NCBI RefSeq assembly: GCF_000372725.1
Contig: NW_005196681.1
Location: forward strand, 247,354-311,353
Reading direction: 5' to 3'
DNA from: Emiliania huxleyi CCMP1516
Lineage: Eukaryota > Haptophyta > Isochrysidales > Noelaerhabdaceae
Length of the DNA stretch: 64,000 bases
This document shows positions 1-9,599 of the stretch, piece by piece (position 1 is the stretch's first letter; each line of letters begins with the position of its first letter). The position numbers and the translations under genes were made by a program. The notes under the pieces are model-generated. The model was not told the DNA's origin, did not search any database, and saw nothing but the letters and a program-made list of their open reading frames with translations.

Positions 1-935
1 ACGAGGCTGGCGACCGCCAATCATCGGACACATCGCCATCGCAGCACCCACCTTCGCCCGTGGCTGCCTCCGGCCGCCGCGCGCTCCCCGCCCCGATTGT
101 TTCCGGACGCGACACAGCCCACGCGCGGCTCATTGCGTCGTCGCTACTCACCGCCGTCCACGCGGAGCTCCCCGCGGTGTGCGAGGGGCTTGAGCGCACT
201 GAGGGTTCCGAGATGCTCCTGTACGTGCTCTCCTCGCTCCGTCTCACCGTGCGCGACCCGCCGCTGCTGCTCCCACTTCTCGAAGCGGTCGACGTCTTGC
301 TCACAAATGACGAGCGGTGCGCCGAGAGCGGCCAGTCGGTGCTCTGCGTGATGGTGTGGCTGCTCTCGTCGCCGCTGCTCTCGTCGTTTGCGCTGCGCCA
401 TCTACTCATCATTTGCCACCGGCTGCCACAGATGCATAGCTCAGCGACACTCTTGGAGCTGCTGCGCGCGATTGCCGCCTTGCTCTTGCGCGACTCGCAG
501 GTTGACTGCGAGGCCGAGGTGAAGGGGCATGCCAATACCGCGGTGCCTTCGCCAGATTCGCTCCGAGCGCAGCTGCGAGATGCGATTGTGGGCGGCGCAA
601 GCGATGGCATGGCCTCCGGGGCTGACTGGGGCGAGAAAGGGACATCCGGCTTGCCAGCTGCAGCGCAAGTGGGTTTCGAGGCGGTGGCGGAAGATGAAGC
701 GGACGGTTGGGACGATTGGGATGAAGCGGAGGTGGAGGAGGAGCCGGCCGAGCCGGAGGTGGTGCAGCAGGAGGCGGGCGCGTTTCTGCGCTCTCTCTGC
801 GCCGGCGGCGCGGCCACTGATACGCAGGGGAGATCCACGCTCAGCCAGCTACTCTTGGGCGTGCTGCCAAAGCTGTCCGGGTCGGAGACCGCAGCGCTGC
901 TCGGCGCAGTCCGAGCGGCGCCGCCTGCACCGTGA
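1..935 (+). CDS. C-terminal part of a large helical-repeat protein (5' end outside window)
   Basis: The frame is open from the left edge to a TGA ending at 935, so this is the tail of a longer gene. About 310 residues are visible. The first half is Leu/Ala-rich and amphipathic (LLYVLSSLRL, LLPLLEAVDVLL, LCVMVWLLSSPLLSS), as in HEAT/ARM solenoids. It is followed by an acidic Trp-Asp segment (DGWDDWDEAEVEEE) and a short helical tail ending APPAP. An acidic W-D segment near the C-terminus occurs in clathrin/AP-1 linked HEAT proteins such as Laa1/HEATR5, but this is only a resemblance and I do not assign the family. No intron is visible in this part. The gene converges on the OTU1-like gene. Confidence 0.55.
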   Translation, partial: EAGDRQSSDTSPSQHPPSPVAASGRRALPAPIVSGRDTAHARLIASSLLTAVHAELPAVCEGLERTEGSEMLLYVLSSLRLTVRDPPLLLPLLEAVDVLLTNDERCAESGQSVLCVMVWLLSSPLLSSFALRHLLIICHRLPQMHSSATLLELLRAIAALLLRDSQVDCEAEVKGHANTAVPSPDSLRAQLRDAIVGGASDGMASGADWGEKGTSGLPAAAQVGFEAVAEDEADGWDDWDEAEVEEEPAEPEVVQQEAGAFLRSLCAGGAATDTQGRSTLSQLLLGVLPKLSGSETAALLGAVRAAPPAP

Positions 936-1492
936 GCTTGACGACAACCAGAGCGTGACCATGCACGTACAAGATACAGCATACGCGGTGTGCCCTGTCT
1001 ACGCCGCCATACGTGACGTCTTTGCGTTTTATGTGTGACCGCCAAGTGCGCGTGAGAGTGTGCGAAACGAGCCGGCGCGGTCCCCCCTCTGGCTCCGCCG
1101 CGGGCGTTTTTTTTTGCCGCAAAGAGGGTGTTGCATCTTGTGCGAGATCTCTGTTCTCTCTCTTGTGTTATCGTGCGGTACGTGGAGGAAGAGACTTTGC
1201 AACTCGCAAGTGCCATGGGGCGTGGGCGGACCCCAGCTGCGAGCTGGCAGCTCCGTTTTGATTATTTCTCCAAGCACAAGCTTTCTATTAACATGTTTTG
1301 TTGTAAGATTCTCAACACACGCAAGGGATGCGCACGAAAGTTTACTGTTTAGCAAAAGTCTCCCAAATCGCACGTGCGGCGCGCGGTGTGGGCCTGGGGG
1401 GGCGTGGCTCGTGGCCTCCCCCTACACAGCGACTCCTCGTCGCTGCGGTGATAAAAAGGCAAGACTCGGCCGCCGAGAAGTCGCGGCCCGAC
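936..1492. other. convergent intergenic region
   Basis: This is 3' flank shared by two convergent genes. It has lower GC than the coding DNA, a short T run near 1109 and no coding signal that I can defend. Confidence 0.6.
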
Positions 1493-3014
1493 CTACCCGC
1501 GCGCCGCGCGCAGCTCGTCCCGCACCGCCATCAGCGCCTTGCCGAGCCGGTTCTCGCCCGTCGAGATGCCGTCGCCCGCCTGGGGGCGCGGAGAGGGCGT
1601 GGATCCTCTCGCCCCGCCTCTCCCCCTCCCCCCCCCCCTCCCGCCCCGCGCCTGGATGCCGAGCCACGGGTTGAGGTCGACGCACGCGAGCAGCTTGTCT
1701 CCCGTCGCAAGGAGGTGCGCCGCCAGGCCCGAGCCCTCGGCCGCCTCGGAGGCGTACTGCGCACGCACCGCCGACAGCACCGCTGCGGCGCGCTGCTCGG
1801 AGGAGGGGAGGTCGGCGACGGCGTCGGCGGTGATGGCCGCCTCGAGGGTGGGGTACCTCTTCCCGTCGAGCTCGAAGGGGGCGAGCGTGCAGCGCATCGA
1901 GAGCGAGAGCGCCTCCGACGAGAGGGCGTTGTAGAAGGCGTGCACGCCTACCGCCTCGTGCTGAGTCTGGGGAACGAGCCCTTGCCAGGAGAGCGCGCGG
2001 TGGGGAGTGGTTGTTCGCCCTCCGACTCGAGGTCGACGTGGCCGTCGGGGAGCTCGTCGCCCTCGCCCAGCACGAGCTCGACCTGCGGGCACCTCGCCAT
2101 ATCTCCCCATATCTCCCCATATCTCCTGGCACGAGCTCGACCTGCGGGCACCTCGCCAGGTCGCCTCGCCAGGTCGCCTCAAGTGGAGAGGAGGAGAGGG
2201 GAAGCGGAGGAGATGGGCGAAGACAGGAGGAGAGGGAGGAGAGAGAGCGAGGAGATGGAGGAGAGCCGAGGAGGAGAGGAGGCGCAGAGGAGGAGGAGCA
2301 GGAGGAGAGCGGCGCGAGGAGAGACTCCCGCAGCCTCACCTGCTCGCACTCGTACGTGAAGTCGTCGTCGTGCTCCACCTCGGTGCAGTGCGCCTGGAAG
2401 GCGGCGTTGTCGGCGACGATCGCGCCGCACCCGCCGCACTTGATCCTCTTCACGCGCCGCTCCAGCTTCCTCCGCTCCGCCTCGGCGTTGTGCGCCCTCG
2501 CAATCTCAATCGCGCTCGCCGCGAGGCGAACGCCGGCGTCGAGCGGGAGGCGGCGCAGCGGGCTCGCGCCGGCGTCGCTAGCAGCGGGCTGTCCCACCAG
2601 CGGGTCGTAGTGCTGCCCCGTGTAGAGCACGAACACGCTCGCCGTCGGCGCGTCGGCCGAGTATGTCGAGCAGCGGAGTGTTTCGCACGACGCGAGCACG
2701 ATCTGGACATTGTAGTGCTGCGCGAGCATCAGGATCTCGGGCTCGCCGCCCCAGTGCGTCTCCACGCGGATCCACGCGCCGTAGTCGGCCACGCTGTCGT
2801 GGCCGAGCAGCAGGGCTCGCGTGTCGGGGTCCGGGTCGGCGCTGACGCTGTCGGCGCAGGCGGCGCGCAGGCGGCGCGCGGCCGCGCGCAGGTCGAGCTC
2901 GGAGGTGAGGTCCTCGCACAGGTACGCGGCCGTCGAGAAGAGGCAGTTGTTGTCAGGCGCGACTCGGACACGGGCGAGGGCGGCGGAAGTGCAAGTGTCC
3001 TGATGGTCGGTCAT
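1493..3014 (-). CDS. OTU1/YOD1-type deubiquitinase fused to a NADAR-like domain
   Basis: The start is an ATG at 3014. Exon 1 (3014-2340, 225 codons) holds an OTU cysteine protease core. It has the Asp-Asn-Asn-Cys motif VAPDNNCLF near residue 22, the conserved W-G-G-x-P-E-I segment (HWGGEPEILML) and the catalytic His in GQHYDPL. A C-terminal C2H2 finger (CGGCGAIV ... HCTEVEH) follows, as in YOD1/OTU1, which acts with p97/VCP on ubiquitinated ER-associated degradation clients. The exon ends at CEQ before a GT donor (2339). After a 257-nt intron the frame resumes at VELVLGEGDEL. One further short junction near 1940-2000 leads into a NADAR/YbiA-like domain: FELDGKRYPTLEAAI, LLATGDKLLACVDLNPWLG and GENRLGKALMAVRDEL. 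NADAR domains hydrolyse ADP-ribose-type N-glycosides. The second junction is not settled. It diverges from psbO across a 379-bp promoter gap. Confidence 0.85.
2070..2160 (-). repeat. duplicated splice-acceptor segment in the OTU1 intron
   Basis: On the minus strand the sequence GTGCCCGCAG/GTCGAGCTCG occurs twice, 59 bp apart, with exon starts at 2082 and 2141. Each copy has a full AG acceptor plus the first bases of the downstream exon. Between them lies an 11-bp GATATGGGGA-type unit, repeated three times. The two acceptors differ by a non-multiple of three, so only the proximal one (2082) keeps the long downstream frame. Confidence 0.75.
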
Positions 3015-3393
3015 GTGTGGTGTGCGCGTGAGAAAACTTGGGGCGCTCCTCTTCCTCTGCTTCCTCTGCTATCTGCTGCGCCAGCACTGCCTCCCACTCA
3101 GGGTCAGCAGCAGAGCCAGCATCGCTTTGAGCAGAGCAGCGCATTGCCACGTCCTCGTCGCAGAGCTCCACCGCGGCGAGACGTGGTGACAATGCTCAAT
3201 GGACTGAGTTGACAAGGTAAGGGGAATGATCAGAATGGCAAGGCTGGGTAGTCTCCCCCCATCCCCAGGGCCTCCAGGGCTCGCAGCTCAACCTCTCATA
3301 GACCATAGGACGTATTTTCTTCTAAAGAACAAGGTGTGTGAAAAAGAAAAACTTCGCGTAATTGCTCGCTTCCCAGATCCTCTCTCGGTCGCC
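3015..3393. promoter_or_regulatory. shared divergent promoter region between OTU1-NADAR and psbO
   Basis: This gap separates two divergent start codons and must hold both 5' UTRs and promoters. The psbO-proximal part (about 3300-3360) is AT-richer than its surroundings. No canonical TATA box is convincing. The bidirectional role is inferred from gene layout. Confidence 0.5.
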
Positions 3394-4875
3394 ATGCTCG
3401 CCTCTGCCCTCTCGCTCAGCAGCTCGCTCGTGACGCCCGCCCCGGGGCGCGTCGCGCCGATGCAGCGGTCCGCCGACGTCAGCATGGCCGCGAAGGACTC
3501 GGTCACCGCCGGTCAGGTCGCTGGCATGGCTGCTGCGGTGCTTGCGGTCGGGGTGCAGTCGGCGTCGGCCGGCCCCTTCACGCGCACAGACATTGCGTCG
3601 CTGACGTACCAGCAGATCAAGGGCACGGGGCTGGCCAACACCTGCCCGGTGGTCGAGCAGGTCGACGGCATGAAGACCGAGATTAAGGTCGGCGGCAACT
3701 ACAAGATTGACGAGTTCTGCCTCGAGCCGACCTCCTTCCAGGCGCGCCCTCCTGCACAGCCTTCACACGACGCGCGTCGAGCGTCCACGCCTGATGGGGC
3801 AGCATCTCCGCGGCGGCGCACTCCGCGCTGCACCCGGTCGCCGGCCTCTTTCCCCTCGCCCCCCTCCCCTCCTCTCCGCCCCCGCGCCGCCTCGCGACAG
3901 CGCCGCTGCTGCCGACGGCTGCAGGTTCTGGAGGAGAAGCTGACGAAGTCGGGCGTGGTGACCGAGGCGGTCGACACCAAGGTGACGACGCGCCAGACCT
4001 ACGTCCTCACCGGCATGGAGGGCGACCTCGTCCAGAAGGACGGCAAGCTCACCTTCCTCGAGAAGGCAGCCGCTGCACCGCCGCCGCTGCACCGGGCCCC
4101 GCCCGGCTCCTTACCCTGTCGCCGCAAGCTGCCCTGCCCCCAGGGAAGGGCGGGCCTCCCCTCCTCTCCCGGAAGGCACCCGGGACCCCCTCCTCCCCCC
4201 CCCCCCCCCCCTTCAGGACGGCATTGACTACGCCCCGACCACCGTCCAGCTGCCCGGCGGCGAGCGCGTGCCCTTCCTCTTCACCGTGAAGAACCTCGTC
4301 GCGCAGTCGGTGGCCCACCCGCCCACCGCACTCTTCCCTGCGCCAGCCTCTCCAGCTCCCTCTCGCACCCTCGCCGGTCCTGCCTCCCTCCCCACCCCCC
4401 CACCCCCCACCCCCCACCCTGCAGCTACCCCTCGCCGCGCCTGCCTCCCTCGCTCCCCCCACCCGCCCCTCACCCCGCCGCCCCTCACCCCGCCGCCCCT
4501 GCCCCGCCCCAGGACGGTGCCACCTCCTCCATCAGCCCGGGCCTCAAAATGTCGGGCGGCTTCAACGTGCCCTCCTACCGCACCGGCCTCTTCCTCGACC
4601 CGAAGGGCCGCGGCACCACCACTGGCTACGACCAGGCCGTCGCGCTGCCCGCGCTGCAGGCCGGCGGCGACGAGTCGCTCTTCAAGGAGAACAACAAGAA
4701 GTTCGACGTCGGCCGCGGCTCGATTGAGCTCAAGGTCACCTCGGTCAACGCGGAGCTGGGCGAGTTTGGCGGCGTCTTTGTGCAGAAGCAGCCCTCCGAC
4801 ACCGACCTCGGCTCCAAGGTGCCCAAGGAGCTGCTGCTCAAGGGCCAGTTCTTTGGCACCGTCGTGCCCAACTAG
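3394..4875 (+). CDS. psbO: PsbO, oxygen-evolving enhancer protein 1 (33-kDa manganese-stabilising protein of photosystem II)
   Basis: Four phase-0 exons: 3394-3741, 3925-4065, 4217-4309 and 4513-4875, giving 314 residues. Introns 1 and 2 have GC-AG borders (183 and 151 nt); intron 3 is GT-AG (203 nt). The N-terminus is a hydrophobic signal ([12 protein letters not shown]), a Ser/Arg-rich transit stretch and a second thylakoid-type signal ([17 protein letters not shown]). The mature protein starts near [20 protein letters not shown]. Family landmarks are [75 protein letters not shown] and a C-terminus with FFGTVVPN. PsbO stabilises the Mn4CaO5 cluster on the lumenal face of PSII. The frame stays open upstream to 3226, but the leader supports the ATG at 3394. 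Exon joins are fixed by family alignment. Confidence 0.97.
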
Positions 4876-5330
4876 AGCCCGTCATTTCCCCGACCCGATG
4901 TGATGGCTGTGGCAAGCCCGCGTGCAGCAGGGCCGGCTCCAGCGGGTCGCTCCTCGACTTTTGGGATGGCGCGGATATGTGTGCACACAGAGAGAGGTGT
5001 GGTCCGCTTGGCGAGTAGCGTCACCAGATAAAAACAGATACACGCGAGACAGACACGGCGGACCTCTTGCTAGCCAGTAGCCTTGTCGGAGCTCGCGACC
5101 ACGCCGGCGACCGGAATGTGCGAGTTGCGACGGCCCCCGCGCCGGCGGCACACCCGCGCGCACGCCCCGCTCTCGGCCGGCTCTCCGCATTCCGGCAAGT
5201 GCTCTCGCTCGATGCGATTGGCTCGGTCGCCGCAGCGCACAGCCGCACACGCGGGCTCAGTCCACGCAGCGCACAGCACAGGCGCACGGCCAACCGCCCG
5301 GCACGAGAGACCAGAGCGCCGGCTGCCGCC
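4876..5330. other. convergent intergenic region
   Basis: This region lies between the psbO stop and the carboxypeptidase stop. It should hold both 3' UTRs and polyadenylation signals. I see no gene, repeat or structured RNA that I can support here. Confidence 0.55.
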
Positions 5331-6811
5331 TCAGAAGGGCTTCGCGTCGAGGAAGGAGGAGATGAAGGCGAGCGACGCCGCCGGCTGGTAGGTAGGCACC
5401 ATGTGGCCTGCCAGCCGGATGGTGAGGAAGGAGAAGTCGTGCTTGCCCTCGGAGGGGGTGTACGCCGTCACGTAGCCGGCGGGCGCGCGGCGCTTGCCGG
5501 GCAGGTACCAGGGGCGCCACGCCTTCGCCTCGGTGAGGACGCCTCGCTTCTCGAGCATGCCGATCCACTCCTCGTTGCCCTTGTACGGCACGCACGCGTC
5601 CGCGTCGCCGTTGTAGATGAGCACGCGCAGCTTGGCGGAGAGGGAGGGCCACAGCGTGATCGAGGCGGGGCCGGAGAGGGAGTAGTGGAAGCTCGACTTG
5701 TGCGGAGCGTCGAGGTGGAGCGCCTTTCGCACGTCCGGGCGAGTGATCCACTCCTCCGTCGCAGCCATCCCCCCGCACCGCCACGTGAAGCCTCCCTCCG
5801 CCGAGCTCGAGCGCGGCGCGAGGTCGGCGCGCAGCCGCTGGCGCGCCCAGCGCATCGACTTGTTGTGCGCGGCGAGCCGCTCCTCCATCTCGTCGCAGTT
5901 GTCATAGATGTTGTAGACATTGTGCGGCCCGACCTCGGCGGAGACCCGCTCGAGGAGGACGTCGCACGCGGCGCCCGGCTCGTCGAACTGCCCGTCGCAG
6001 GCGGCCTGCACCTGCTCGTACAGCTTCTTCGAGACGAGGCCCTTTCCAAAGTACATCTCGACGTCGTTCCGCTCCTCGTTGGGCCCGTTGCAGGCCACGC
6101 TCGTCTCGTCGCCGCCCCAGCACGCGTTGCCCGCCGCGATGCCCTTGAGGGGGAGCGTCGAGTTGAAGGGCGCGTGCGAGAGAATGTAGCTCGCGATGTT
6201 TGGGCCTGCACCGCGGAGGACGCAGGTCAGAGGATGCTGTCGCCTCGCCCTGCTTGCTTCGGCTAAGCCTCGCCGTACTGGCCAAAGTACGACTCTCCAG
6301 TCAGGTAGAGCGGGTTGGTGGCGAACTCGGGGAAGGCGCGCGAGAACTCGACCAGGCTGTGCGCATACGCCTCGGCCTGCGAGACGTCATCCCACTTGCA
6401 CCCCACAGGCTTGCCCGCCTTGACACACGTTGAGAAGCCCGCGCTGTTGCCACTGCCGGCGGGTGACTCGAGGTAGAGCATGTTGGCGACCTTGTTCCAC
6501 GCAAACTCGTTTGCAGAAGGGCCGTCGGAGGAGAGCGAAAAGTAGCCCATCTCGGTGAAGAGGCCGACGTCGATGCTGGAGCCGCCCGGTCCGCCCTGGT
6601 GCCAAGTGACCACGGCGTCGTTCTGCGGGTCCCGTTGCGACGTGTGGAACTGATAGTGGATGCGCAGCTCATCGTAATCGTTCAGCGTGAAGGGACCCTT
6701 GACTGCGAGATAGCCGCTGTAGAGCTTGAACGGCCAGCTGTCGAAGCCTGGCAGACTCGTGACGAGGTCAGCCTGGGGAGCCGATAGCGGGGCGAGGAGA
6801 GCAGAGATCAT
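5331..6811 (-). CDS. serine carboxypeptidase (peptidase family S10)
   Basis: Two exons, 6811-6274 and 6205-5331, are joined across a 68-nt GC-AG intron (6273-6206) that splits a Gly codon. The product is 470 residues, typical of S10. A short hydrophobic N-terminus (MISALLAPLSAPQA) suggests a secretory or vacuolar signal. Motifs in order: WHQGGPGGSS (oxyanion/substrate-binding region), NMLYLESPAGSG, LTGESYFGQYGPNIA with the catalytic Ser, LIYNGDADACVPYKGNEEWI with the catalytic Asp, and LAGHMVPTYQP with the catalytic His. The triad is complete, so it should remove C-terminal residues from peptides in an acidic compartment. The exon join is supported by restoration of the SYFGQYGPN block. Confidence 0.95.
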
Positions 6812-7273
6812 GCTTGGCGTGGTTGAGCCGGCTGGGACTGGACAGGAAGACCCGAGTGACTGGACAGCGTCGCTTTGATCGACTCTTCCGATCGACTCTT
6901 CCGGCGTGTGCGAGGACGGTTATTTCTTTTCCAGCAACTTGCTCCGGTGGTGTGCCGGTGATAGTACTAGCACGCGCCAGTTCGCACCTGTGTCGAGCCT
7001 GTGTGCTGTGAGAGAGAGTTGTCTTGTTTAAATTCTTTTCCAGCAACTTGGCCCCGACCCGAGTCCATTCGCGGAAAATGAACGTCGAAAGAACTGACAC
7101 CACGACCCGCGAGCCGCGTGCCGCCCGGTCGTGTGTCTCGCACCTCGGTCGGGACCCGTGTCGCGTGTCGAGTGTCGTGCGTGTCGGCCGGGCGGGCGAT
7201 TCCGACACGCCGGCTAAGCCCGCGCCACGCAAGCCCATGCGCAAGCCGCAAGTGGTGCTTTTCGAGCCTCAAG
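6812..7273. other. upstream region of the carboxypeptidase gene with dispersed-repeat remnants
   Basis: A short motif, ATTCTTTTCCAGCAACTTG or close to it, occurs twice (near 6930 and 7028). The stretch 6955-7020 resembles the GCGCGCCAGT-type repeat seen also near 9150, 15630, 16080, 58255 and 61600. The carboxypeptidase promoter must be here; I see no convincing core element. Confidence 0.45.
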
Positions 7274-8144
7274 CTGAGGGAGGGTGTAGAGGATGTAGAG
7301 TGTAGAGCGCTGTAGAGCTGTAGAGATGTAGAGCGCTGTAGAGCTGTAGAGCTCTACATCCGCCGCGTGACGAGGCGCCTGCGTTGTAGAGCGATGTAGA
7401 GGCGCTCTACAACGTGAAATCTCTACAACAAACTCTACATCATAAGCGGCGAACGAGGCACGGTCGCTCTCCGACATGAGGCGCGTTGCACTTGCCAGTG
7501 CTGCCCTGGCCTTCTGTCTGCCCGCCCAATGGGTGGCAGATGCCTCTGCTGCTGTGGCATGCCTCACGGCTGCGACTGGCCGGCGCCTCGGCGCGTCAGC
7601 TCGGCTCGGCGTAGCGATAGTGGCCAGCGCAACTCGCCTGGACTCAACGCTCAGCCAGGAGCTCCCGCACGCGCTGGCGCGAGTCATGGCGCAGATAAGG
7701 CGTCTGAATGCTCGCCTCGCCTCGCGCAAATGCGACCGTCCTCGCAGCCGACAGTCCACCGCCTGCTAAAGAAGCACAGCGACGAATGCGGCACCGGCGA
7801 CACATGGCAGGCTGGTCATGACGCAGTTATAGGGTGTTGTGTGCCGTCAGAGGGACTCTCTGTGTGTCAGGGATAGTCAGGGCCGTCCATCAGAGCTCCA
7901 CTAAGCTCGGAGACACCCCATTAGCGCGGCTCGACCTCTTTGAGTCACTGCCTTCCCGGCGGTTTGGCTGTAGAGCCTCTACAACAAACTCTACAACAAA
8001 ATCGCGCTCTACATCGCTCTACAACGCAGGCGCCTCGTCACGCGGCGGATGTAGAGCTCTACAGCTCTACAGCGCTCCAGAGCGCTCTGCATCTCTACAG
8101 CTCTACAGCGCTCTACACTCTACATCCTCTACACCCTCCCTCAG
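7274..8144. mobile_element. non-autonomous TIR DNA transposon (MITE-like), 871 bp, 8-bp target duplication
   Basis: The ends are perfect inverse copies (CTGAGGGAGGGTGTAGAGG at left; its complement ends at 8144). The terminal inverted repeats run about 129 bp (7274-7402) and 139 bp (8006-8144), differing by one roughly 10-bp indel and a few substitutions. They consist largely of TGTAGAG/CTCTACA words. The 8-bp sequence GCCTCAAG flanks both sides (7266-7273 and 8145-8152), a clean target-site duplication. The roughly 600-bp interior has no transposase-like frame. An 8-bp duplication fits hAT; long TIRs with 8-11 bp duplications fit MULE-type elements. Intact ends and duplication suggest a fairly recent insertion. 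Confidence 0.88.
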
Positions 8145-8266
8145 GCCTCAAGGGGGGTCCGAGTTAACAATAACATGAGTCCGATCCGGATAACGCATAA
8201 GCCCCCCAGACAGCAGACTCGAGGCCCCAGACGCAGTGACACACACAGCCGCCGATTAGGCCGCCG

Positions 8267-9025
8267 CTACCTCTTCAGCTCCACCGCCTCGGCGCCTGTT
8301 GCGGGGTCGTCAAACACGCTCACGCGGTGCCGCAAGCCTTTGAGGCTCCTCCGGTAGGCCTTGCGCAGATCCTCCTTGTCGGACGAGCCGAGCGCGGCGG
8401 CCGCCCCGCTGACCGCCGCCTTGCGGAGCCGCTTGGCGTCCAGTTTCCCGCCGGGCGCCGCCTCCAGCCTCCGGAGAATGTCTGCCTGCCAGTCAAACCC
8501 GCCCGTGCTGCCCGTCGCCGCCTTCGCCCCGGCCGCCTTCTCCGCCGCCGCCTTCTCCGCCGCCGCCTCGCTCTTCTTCTCGCGCTTCCTGCTCTTCTTC
8601 TCCTGCTTTGAGGCGCCCGCCGCCGCCGCATCTCCCTTGCGCTTCTTGGCGCCCGTCTCTCCCGGGGCGCCCATGCCCGCCGCCTCGTCCGCCGCCGCCC
8701 GCTGCGCCTCCTTGAGCGTGCCGCCCACCGTCTCGCCCTTGACAAACATCGAGTACAGCCCGCCCGCGACGGTGTTCTTGGCCTTCATCTCAAAGGCCAC
8801 CGGCCGCGCCCACGGGTCCCAGTGGCCAGCGGCCACCGCGCCGGCGCTCGTCGACTGGAACTCGCGCTTGTTCTCTGCCCCACCGCGCGCCCTCTTTGCC
8901 GCCTTCTCCGCCTTTCGCGCCGCCTTTGCCTCGGCGGCGTTGAAGCCAAGGCCGCCTGCCGAGCCGCGTAAGCTCGAAGCATCCTCCAGGCTCTTGTGGA
9001 GCTTCGTGAGCTTCTCCGCCTGCAT
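8267..9025 (-). CDS. Lys-rich nucleolar protein with LYAR-type C-terminal domain
   Basis: Single exon of 252 residues. The first ATG in frame is at 9025; an upstream TTG extension is not needed. The N-terminus (MQAEKLTKLHKSLEDAS) is followed by basic/Ala-rich segments, a patch around WDPWARPVAFEMKAKNTVAG-LYSMF and a KKxK-rich nuclear/nucleolar signal. The last 75 residues (GGFDWQADILRRLEAAPGG ... KAYRRSL) resemble the C-terminal module of the cell growth-regulating nucleolar protein LYAR (FNWKGTI... in animals). The LYAR zinc fingers are absent, so this is at most a partial domain match. A role in ribosome biogenesis is inferred. The 3' end lies 122 bp from the transposon. Confidence 0.65.
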   Translation of the reverse strand: MQAEKLTKLHKSLEDASSLRGSAGGLGFNAAEAKAARKAEKAAKRARGGAENKREFQSTSAGAVAAGHWDPWARPVAFEMKAKNTVAGGLYSMFVKGETVGGTLKEAQRAAADEAAGMGAPGETGAKKRKGDAAAAGASKQEKKSRKREKKSEAAAEKAAAEKAAGAKAATGSTGGFDWQADILRRLEAAPGGKLDAKRLRKAAVSGAAAALGSSDKEDLRKAYRRSLKGLRHRVSVFDDPATGAEAVELKR

Positions 9026-9599
9026 CACCAGCAGCAACTCGTAGCCTCAGATAAGAAAGAAAAAAACGCGCGAGGGCTAGTGTGGTGGCGGCGTGCCGTC
9101 CTCCCATCCCTGCCTTCTTTTCGTTTTTTTTCTTGGTGAGCCGGTGGGTGTGCCAGTCCGCGCCAGTCCGCGCCCTTGTCGTGCCAGTGAGCAGTGTGCT
9201 GTGACTTGTATTTTAAGAATTCTTTCTTTCTTTGGGCGTGCGGCTACCAACCTGCACTCCAAGTTCCTCTGAGCTCTGTGTCCCTGAGTTATTGCAATAC
9301 AAGATCCTGCTCGTGCTACGTGCAGGTGGTGGGGACCCGGTCCTTCTCCCACCCCTCGAGCCCTCGTTGCGGGCGCGTTCGAGCGCGTCGATTTATTCGT
9401 TGTTAATGACTGCACTCCAAGTGCTCCAAGTTATTTCGTTCGCGTTTTCTCCGAGTTGCGAGTTGCACCGCCGGTTTTCGGGTTTTGGGCGTGTGGTGGC
9501 AGTGGTGCCACGAGCCACGACCCACAGAGCACAGCCTCCTGCGCCTCCTGGTTTTCGGTTTTATTTCTTGCAGTTTCACGACACTCTTAACAACCAGCG
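9026..9599. other. intergenic region with two dispersed-repeat copies
   Basis: 9080-9112 carries a dispersed word (GGCGGCGTGCCGTCCTCCCA). 9148-9200 carries a copy of the GTGCCAGTCCGCGCCAGTCC family, and 9262-9362 carries a diverged copy of the GATCCTGCTCGTGCAGGTGG family found near 23034 and 59068. Nothing coding is defensible. Confidence 0.6.

Noticed and set aside
7476-7769. ORFs inside the TIR element as a transposase
   Set aside because: Fewer than 120 residues, no DDE-like motif and no codon bias.
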